Positions 1 through 4,358 of a stretch of 5,803 nucleotides of DNA are shown one piece after another; within the stretch, counting starts at the first letter, position 1, and each line of letters begins with the position of its first letter. The stretch spans positions 1-5,803 of the forward strand of contig DRLX01000566.1 of NCBI GenBank assembly GCA_011322715.1. Reading direction: 5' to 3'. This DNA is from Desulfobulbaceae bacterium. Lineage in GTDB: Bacteria; Desulfobacterota; Desulfobulbia; Desulfobulbales; Desulfobulbaceae. The position numbers and the translations under genes are program-made. The notes under the pieces were generated by a model, which had not been told where the DNA came from, did not search any database, and saw only the letters and a program-made list of their open reading frames with translations.

Positions 1-75
1 ACATTAACATGCGTTACTGGTCAACTTTTTGAAAATCAAAGCAAATATTCAAAAATGCCTATATCGGCCCATATG

Positions 76-99
76 TTACCCAGGGAGAATTGTGGGTAA
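76..99. repeat. Stem-loop in the noncoding left flank
   Basis: TTACCCA (76-82) and TGGGTAA (93-99) form a perfect 7-base stem with a 10-base loop, about 110 bases past the sulfotransferase stop in the direction of transcription. No T-run follows on the minus strand, so a rho-independent terminator is not supported. The rest of bases 1-208 holds no convincing gene or other signal. Confidence 0.3.
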
Positions 100-208
100 T
101 TGTCAGGAACAGAATGCATTGAGAACGGAATGTACCGGGAATAATTTGCGACTAATCTGCGAATTGATATTTTGAAAATAATTCACTATATATTAATAAT
201 ATGGCATG

Positions 209-1081
209 TTACCAATTGTTGTCTTTTTCATATCCAAGCTCAATTAATAAGTCACCAGCAATTTCTTTAAATATTTTTTTATGTTTGTCACTGAAATAAT
301 TTTTCCAGTCACCTGTAACTCCTTTTCGTAGATGTAATGGTGAGTCATTTTTCATAGCGTCAAATTTTAATTTGTCTTTAAAGTTATCGTGAAATTTTTC
401 TAATTTGAATATCGATAATATTTTTTCATAATCTGATCCGAATTTTTTCAGATTTTCGAATCTAATTTCAGTGAATAAATAACTTATCTTCTTGTAGCTA
501 AGTATGTTTTGCTTCCATTCGTAAATGTATTTTTTGAATATATCGTATCGTTCGTAAACTTTTTCTGGTGACTCTAGTTTGTATTTTGGCACAAGTTTCA
601 ATATGTCTTTTCTGCATGTATGATGTATTAACGAATTTATAACATCTCTTCCGTCTCTTATTATGTAAAATCTAATAGAGAAGTTAAGTAAAAATAAATG
701 TATTTCTGATGGACGGCAATGGCTCCATACGAGATTTGATGTTGAAAGCAATGTTGATGGTTCGATGTTTAATGTAAGAAGATCGTCTACTGGGAATAGG
801 TTTACTAATAGCAGGTCGCCACTGTTTATTCTTACTGAATCTATCTCAATTTGATTGAAAAATTGCTCGTTTACTCCATGTAATGTGTATATCTTTTTGA
901 AACATTCTGATAGCCCTGATGATTTCATGAATGTTTTATATTTTCCTAATTTTTCTAATGAAAGTATGCATAATTTATGTAGCAGGGAGTTTCCTGATTT
1001 AGGATATCCAACCTGGATGATTTTGAGTGTTTTTATTATGTCGCACCGGCTTTCTTTATAGCTTTCTGTTGATATGTTCAT
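209..1081 (-). CDS. PAPS-dependent sulfotransferase domain protein
   Basis: A 290-residue P-loop sulfotransferase that would move sulfate from PAPS to a hydroxyl or amine. The 5'-phosphosulfate loop is VGYPKSGNSLLHKL (24-37) with Lys28. The 3'-phosphate-binding segment is FYIIRDGRDVINSLIHH (138-154), with Arg142 and Ser150 in the expected places. YLFTEIRFENLKK (201-213) matches the vryEdL segment, and RKGVTGDWKNYFS (252-264) is the C-terminal RKGxxGDWK motif. Length is normal, so the gene is probably intact. No signal peptide or membrane anchor is evident; it should be cytosolic, where PAPS is available. An in-frame TAG at 1094-1096 shows the frame cannot begin earlier than the ATG at 1081. 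That ATG follows an A-rich tract and has no Shine-Dalgarno. Base composition is extremely AT-rich (about 22-30% G+C in sampled stretches), unlike the sugar-synthesis genes, which suggests separate acquisition. The acceptor may be the nonulosonate-containing glycan (inference from context). Confidence 0.88.
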   Translation of the reverse strand: MNISTESYKESRCDIIKTLKIIQVGYPKSGNSLLHKLCILSLEKLGKYKTFMKSSGLSECFKKIYTLHGVNEQFFNQIEIDSVRINSGDLLLVNLFPVDDLLTLNIEPSTLLSTSNLVWSHCRPSEIHLFLLNFSIRFYIIRDGRDVINSLIHHTCRKDILKLVPKYKLESPEKVYERYDIFKKYIYEWKQNILSYKKISYLFTEIRFENLKKFGSDYEKILSIFKLEKFHDNFKDKLKFDAMKNDSPLHLRKGVTGDWKNYFSDKHKKIFKEIAGDLLIELGYEKDNNW

Positions 1082-1169
1082 TTGTTTTTTTTGCTATTGT
1101 TTTTTATGGTTGACAATCAAATGATATTTCAGGTTAGATTTGTAATTAATAAATGGTTATCTTTACAAT

Positions 1170-1201
1170 ATGATAAAAATATTCATCAGTATTTTTATGA
1201 T
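1170..1201. repeat. AT-rich hairpin in the 151-base gap before the sulfotransferase gene
   Basis: Arms 1170-1181 and 1190-1201 pair at 11 of 12 positions, including a perfect 9-base core ATAAAAATA / TATTTTTAT, around an 8-base loop TTCATCAG. The hairpin begins about 30 bases after the stop of the fused methyltransferase gene. No T-run follows directly on the minus strand, so a classical terminator is doubtful. It may mark the end of the upstream transcript, an operator, or part of a small inserted element. Confidence 0.5.
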
Positions 1202-1204
1202 CAA
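1176..1204 (-). promoter_or_regulatory. Possible sigma70-type promoter for the sulfotransferase gene
   Basis: On the minus strand TTGATC (1204-1199) is followed after 17 bases by TATTTT (1181-1176), each matching the -35 and -10 consensus at four of six positions. A stronger -10-like TATCAT lies just beyond at 1175-1170 but lacks a well-placed -35. Such matches are frequent in DNA this AT-rich, so this is only a candidate. If real, it leaves an untranslated leader of roughly 90 bases. Confidence 0.22.
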
Positions 1205-1232
1205 CTAACCTCGCATTATTTTTTTGTAAATA

Positions 1233-2429
1233 TTATTTTCTTCCTATAATAACAGTATTTGATCCTATAGGATCATTTTGTATATATATTCTACCTGCTT
1301 TTATTCCGATAACTTTTTCTAATGTAAAATATTTTCTACATAATTCTATTATTCCATCAAGATCATACTCTATTGTGTGAGATGTTATTATTGGTATATG
1401 TCCAAATCTGTTTTGCGGTGTGCTTAAAATCAGTAATCCTCCTGGGCGAATAATTCGATGAAGTTCCTTTAAGCATGCCATTGCATCAACATGTTCAATG
1501 GTTTCCATAGATATTACAGTATCAAAAGTGTTGTCCGAAAAGCTTGTTTCGGTGATGTCTTCGACATGAAAATGAGTATTTGTTCTATTTGATAAAGATT
1601 TAGCATGAACTATAACATTGTTATCAATGTCTGCACCGTGTATTTCTGCAACTCTATCAGATAGATAGATTGTACCGTATCCTTGACCGCAAGCGATATC
1701 CAGAACTTTCATGTCGGTTTCAAGGTATGTTTCCGCGATCTTATAATGAAAATCTCTCTGGTTTCCCATCCACAAGGGCTTGAATATTGAGTCTATTCGA
1801 TGTTGGTTATAGATTTCTTTTGCCTGTTCGCGGCATGTCTGGAGAAAAGAGTCTTCATATTCAGGTACCTGTTTGATGTAAGCGCAGGAGAATTGTTCAG
1901 GATGAGAAAACATGAAAAATTTCGGGTGGACATGGAACGGTTTATCTTCGCGATTAATCAGGATACTTCCGAGTTGCCGCAGGGACCCGATCCTGTATAT
2001 GTCAACACCGAATTGCACAGGAAAATCATCTGGAAGTTTTACCGCATCAAGTTTCTTAGAAATAGCCTGTTGCAGCATTTCCTGGGCAGCCTGACTGTCG
2101 AAACAGAAGTGCACACCGTCGATACGTACCAGGTAATCAGACACGGATAAATTCTCGGTCGCCTCCAGAATCCGTAGAAGAGGGCTTGTATCGTGGGCAT
2201 AATGTACCTGTACTTGGCTGGCAGGAAATTCTGTAACTACATTGTTCAGCATACCTCCCCGGTCAAATTCCGGTGCAGCTAGAATCAGTTTGCTCTCCGG
2301 GAAAGCTTCAAGGGCTCTTCGAATGGTATGAAATACCACCGGTTTTCCCTGCACAGGCTTGATACAGAGGTCCGGGCCACCTGACCATGAACGTGAGCTG
2401 GCCTGAATAATAATCGTTGGTCGATACAT
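1233..2429 (-). CDS. Fusion of a degenerate cytidylyltransferase-like domain and a class I methyltransferase
   Basis: A 398-residue two-domain protein. Residues 1 to about 160 look like an SpsF/NeuA-type nucleotidyltransferase: IIIQASSRS (6-14) and PVQGKPVVFHTIRRAL (25-40) follow the usual loop and GKPvl..tI pattern. The key residues are altered. The Arg of the QAR loop is Ser11, and the GDCPL motif reads DGVHFC (104-109), with Val106 where the metal-binding Asp should be. The domain may therefore be catalytically dead or structural. Residues about 225-398 are a SAM methyltransferase: VLDIACGQGYGT (242-253, motif I), HGADID (264-269), DTVISMETIEHVD (303-315) and IRPGGLLILSTPQ (327-339). The ATG at 2429 has only a weak GGAA six bases upstream; an in-frame stop farther upstream and no alternative start support it. 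G+C falls from about 48% over the N-terminal part to about 32% in the methyltransferase part. Function is presumed glycan methylation; the role of the first domain is unknown. Confidence 0.82.
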   Translation of the reverse strand: MYRPTIIIQASSRSWSGGPDLCIKPVQGKPVVFHTIRRALEAFPESKLILAAPEFDRGGMLNNVVTEFPASQVQVHYAHDTSPLLRILEATENLSVSDYLVRIDGVHFCFDSQAAQEMLQQAISKKLDAVKLPDDFPVQFGVDIYRIGSLRQLGSILINREDKPFHVHPKFFMFSHPEQFSCAYIKQVPEYEDSFLQTCREQAKEIYNQHRIDSIFKPLWMGNQRDFHYKIAETYLETDMKVLDIACGQGYGTIYLSDRVAEIHGADIDNNVIVHAKSLSNRTNTHFHVEDITETSFSDNTFDTVISMETIEHVDAMACLKELHRIIRPGGLLILSTPQNRFGHIPIITSHTIEYDLDGIIELCRKYFTLEKVIGIKAGRIYIQNDPIGSNTVIIGRK

Positions 2430-2481
2430 GAGCTGTTCCAGGTTCCAAGACTCTGTTTTGCCAAATAAAGGATTGTTTCTA

Positions 2482-2491
2482 GATAATTATC
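2482..2491. repeat. 10-base perfect palindrome between the two methyltransferase genes
   Basis: GATAATTATC is a perfect palindrome in the 88-base gap upstream of the fused cytidylyltransferase-methyltransferase gene, about 53 bases before its ATG. It could be a dimeric regulator site, but AT-rich palindromes of this length also arise by chance. Confidence 0.2.
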
Positions 2492-2517
2492 AGGTTGCCT
2501 TGTTTCTATTTCATCTC

Positions 2518-3426
2518 CTAGCGGGCAAACAGGACAATCTCTCTCCCCAGTCCATGACAGGCAAGGGCTTGGTACATCTTTCGCTTCAAATGATTCATTC
2601 CGGCTTTCCTGAGATTTTTTTCAAAGGTCATCCTCTTTACGTGGCAGGCTCGGCCTAGTGAGTCATCAGCGATATAATTATCTCCCATCAGCAGAAACAT
2701 GTCGATTGGAAAGGTGGTTTCCCGGGCAAGGATTTCAAATTGACATTTTGTCAGGAGTCGCTCCAGGCTGTCAAAATCAAAGTAGTTGATGTGATGGGGG
2801 GGAGCCACCCACCAGGTATCGAAATTACAGGCCTTCTGCAGAGCTGTCTGGAATGGGTTGAAGTCGTTGGGTGCAACAACGCACAGAATACCGCCGGGAT
2901 CAAGAAGCCCGTGACAGCGTTTAAGCATGTCGATCGGGTCGGGCAGGTGCTCAAGCACGTTGTTCATGTGTATGGCATCGAACTTTCCCAGACGTCTGGC
3001 CATGTCGTCATCTAGAAATCCTTCCATAACTGGTACGCCCAACTGGCGGCTGTGGTCAATGGCCTGTTGGGACGGTTCGATACCCAGGACCTGCCAGCCC
3101 TGTTGCAGTCCGTATTGCAGGAAGAAGCCAGGGCCTGAACCTACATCCAGTATGCGTCGTCTTCCAGGCTGAAGATATTTTGAAAATTCCAGGTAGCGGT
3201 CACTGTATGCCCCCTGCCACCAATCAAGATCTCTTGTAACGCCCTCAATATAGAGAGGTTTGTCTTTGGCGTAATATTCGTTGCGATAGACATGCTCAAG
3301 CTCGTCAATGTCTGGGATGGGAACAACATGTTTGAAACGGCATGTTTGGCAGTCGATAAGCTCAAATTCTCCGCAGGTCTGAACAATATACCCCCTGTGC
3401 TGCTTCCACTCATGTAACTTGTTCAT
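2518..3426 (-). CDS. Class I SAM-dependent methyltransferase with N-terminal Cys motif
   Basis: A 302-residue Rossmann-fold methyltransferase, probably of the Methyltransf_23 type found in sugar and glycan clusters. Motif I is ILDVGSGPGFFL (92-103), the acidic ribose-binding residue is Glu117 in GIEPS, NNVLEHLPDP (155-164) is the typical post-motif II segment, and LDPGGILCVVAPND (175-188) is motif III. HHINYFDFDSLERLL (211-225) resembles the C-terminal segment common in this family. The N-terminus has Cys18, Cys26 and Cys29 (CQTC), then VVPIPDIDELEHVYRNEYY; a similar Cys-containing lead is common in these proteins and may bind a metal. No signal peptide or membrane segment is seen, so it is cytosolic. 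The ATG at 3426 has GGAG 10 bases upstream. The gene lies 89 bp after the synthase and 88 bp before the next gene, so the same transcript is likely. Acceptor (sugar O- or N-position) unknown. Confidence 0.85.
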   Translation of the reverse strand: MNKLHEWKQHRGYIVQTCGEFELIDCQTCRFKHVVPIPDIDELEHVYRNEYYAKDKPLYIEGVTRDLDWWQGAYSDRYLEFSKYLQPGRRRILDVGSGPGFFLQYGLQQGWQVLGIEPSQQAIDHSRQLGVPVMEGFLDDDMARRLGKFDAIHMNNVLEHLPDPIDMLKRCHGLLDPGGILCVVAPNDFNPFQTALQKACNFDTWWVAPPHHINYFDFDSLERLLTKCQFEILARETTFPIDMFLLMGDNYIADDSLGRACHVKRMTFEKNLRKAGMNHLKRKMYQALACHGLGREIVLFAR

Positions 3427-3436
3427 CGCTAACAGG

Positions 3437-3440
3437 CTCC
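3437..3440 (-). promoter_or_regulatory. Ribosome binding site of the first methyltransferase gene
   Basis: GGAG on the minus strand lies 10 bases before the ATG at 3426. It is the best Shine-Dalgarno match at the gene starts visible in the window and supports that start, although the spacing is slightly long. Confidence 0.5.
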
Positions 3441-3496
3441 GTTATTGAGAAGAGGTCCTGAAGAAAAGGAATGAAGGAGACCAACAGCGCAGTCTG

Positions 3497-3523
3497 TCCG
3501 GTTAGGTTGCCGTTGTTACCGGA
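3497..3523. repeat. Short inverted repeat over the synthase stop codon
   Basis: TCCGGT at 3497-3502 and ACCGGA at 3518-3523 are perfect 6-base complements with a 15-base loop, overlapping the TAA stop of the synthase. On the minus strand no T-run follows, so it does not look like an intrinsic terminator. It could be a mild attenuator or a 3'-end stabilising hairpin, or chance. Confidence 0.3.
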
Positions 3524-4358
3524 TTTGACTCAGGGGACGCAGTCCGTCACGGGGATCCCGGCGCCAGGCGCGATCAGGCTCTTCCGAGGGTACGATCTTT
3601 TTTCCGGGGGCACCATCAGCCTCCATGCCGAGCCGGATCGTCTCGATCACCTCTGTGACTTTTTGCGGAAGCCAGCAATGGCCCAGGGGGTATTCGACAC
3701 CCTGACCATCGATATCGAGATGGAACTCTATCATGGATGCCTTCCATCTGTGCACGGCCCGGTACATCACGGCCGGCGATACACTGTGATCGGACCATCC
3801 GACCCGGCAACCGAAATGTTGCCGGAGTGTTTCGATGACCGCCAGGTTGCACTGGTCCACGGGCGTCGGGTAGGCGGAGACGCAGTGAAGGAGTGTGAGG
3901 TCCCGACAGCCCGCCGCCTGCAATGTCGTCACCGCCTCGTCTATTTCCTCCATGGTCGCCATGCCGGTGGAGAGAACAACGGGTTTGCCGCTCCTAGCGC
4001 AGGCGATCAGGAGATCTTTCCAGGGCAGCTCGTAGGACGCGATCTTGTAGAAGCTGACATACGGAGCGAGTTCGTTCACCGCTTCCAGGTAGAAGGGCGT
4101 ACATGAAAATGCAATATCATGTTCTGCGCATTTTTCATGGAGAAGGGGAAGAAATTCTGTAGGTAATTCCCATTGTTTTCTTTTTCTATGTTCAGCACTT
4201 AGCTGCAGCACAGAGGGGGCAAAGAGCTTGTCGATCCGGAACAGCTGAAATTTAACCGCAGCACATCCTATTTGGGCAGCTGTCTCGATAAAGCGATAAC
4301 AGCGCCCGAGATTCTGATTGTGGTTGCTGGATACCTCGGCGATAAATGTGACAGTCAT
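3516..4358 (-). CDS. neuB: NeuB/SpsE-family nonulosonic acid synthase, SAF-less
   Basis: Predicted cytoplasmic PEP-condensing synthase (N-acetylneuraminate / pseudaminate / legionaminate synthase family) that joins a free amino-hexose to phosphoenolpyruvate. The 280 residues form the TIM barrel: FIAEVSSNH with Glu8, AAVKFQ (34-38), FSCTPF (84-89), YKIASYELP (104-112), VVLSTGMAT (127-135), LLHCVSAYPTP (156-166), GWSDHS (187-192) and IEFHLDIDG (210-218). His191 and His213 align with the metal-binding histidines of Neisseria NeuB. Usual members are about 330-350 residues with a C-terminal SAF (antifreeze-like) domain; here the chain stops soon after the barrel with DPRDGLRPLSQIR. The usual EKH motif reads EFH. 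The ATG at 4358 overlaps the upstream stop and has no clear Shine-Dalgarno, so translation is probably coupled. The codons for about residues 50-90 are lower in G+C than the rest. Substrate is not determinable; a SAF-less SpsE-like subgroup is the best description. Confidence 0.88.
   Translation of the reverse strand: MTVTFIAEVSSNHNQNLGRCYRFIETAAQIGCAAVKFQLFRIDKLFAPSVLQLSAEHRKRKQWELPTEFLPLLHEKCAEHDIAFSCTPFYLEAVNELAPYVSFYKIASYELPWKDLLIACARSGKPVVLSTGMATMEEIDEAVTTLQAAGCRDLTLLHCVSAYPTPVDQCNLAVIETLRQHFGCRVGWSDHSVSPAVMYRAVHRWKASMIEFHLDIDGQGVEYPLGHCWLPQKVTEVIETIRLGMEADGAPGKKIVPSEEPDRAWRRDPRDGLRPLSQIR
4355..4358 (-). promoter_or_regulatory. ATGA stop/start overlap coupling the first two genes
   Basis: The TGA of the fused cytidylyltransferase-hydrolase gene and the ATG of the synthase share four bases (ATGA on the minus strand). 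No clear Shine-Dalgarno precedes the synthase start within the upstream coding sequence, so re-initiation by terminating ribosomes is likely. This ties the expression of three consecutive enzyme activities together. Confidence 0.8.

Larger units (their letters stand above)
1131..1211. repeat. Outer inverted repeat enclosing the AT-rich hairpin
   Basis: AGGTTAG at 1131-1137 and CTAACCT at 1205-1211 are perfect 7-base complements on either side of the 1170-1201 hairpin, giving a nested inverted-repeat arrangement in the gap. The length is short enough for chance, but the nesting is notable. Confidence 0.3.

Noticed and set aside
1..99. Plus-strand frame open from the left edge to a TAA at 97-99, a possible 3' end of a converging gene
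   Set aside because: Only 32 codons are visible; a frame this short is open by chance fairly often and the peptide resembles nothing I recognise.
36..119. Minus-strand 27-codon frame beginning MHSVPDNYPQF downstream of the sulfotransferase
   Set aside because: It is very short, has no Shine-Dalgarno and no recognisable sequence; it is within chance expectation.
71..213. Repeated TGTTACC near 74-80 and 207-213
   Set aside because: Seven shared bases in AT-rich DNA with no further extension; not convincing as an attachment site or a target duplication.
1800..2150. Plus-strand open frame of 116 codons opposite the fused methyltransferase gene
   Set aside because: It is antisense to a supported gene, with no family motif, no convincing ribosome binding site and no partner genes on that strand.
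3471..4106. Long plus-strand open frame (211 codons) opposite the synthase gene
   Set aside because: It lies antisense to a gene with clear NeuB-family motifs, its product has no recognisable features, and high-G+C DNA commonly leaves the opposite strand open.
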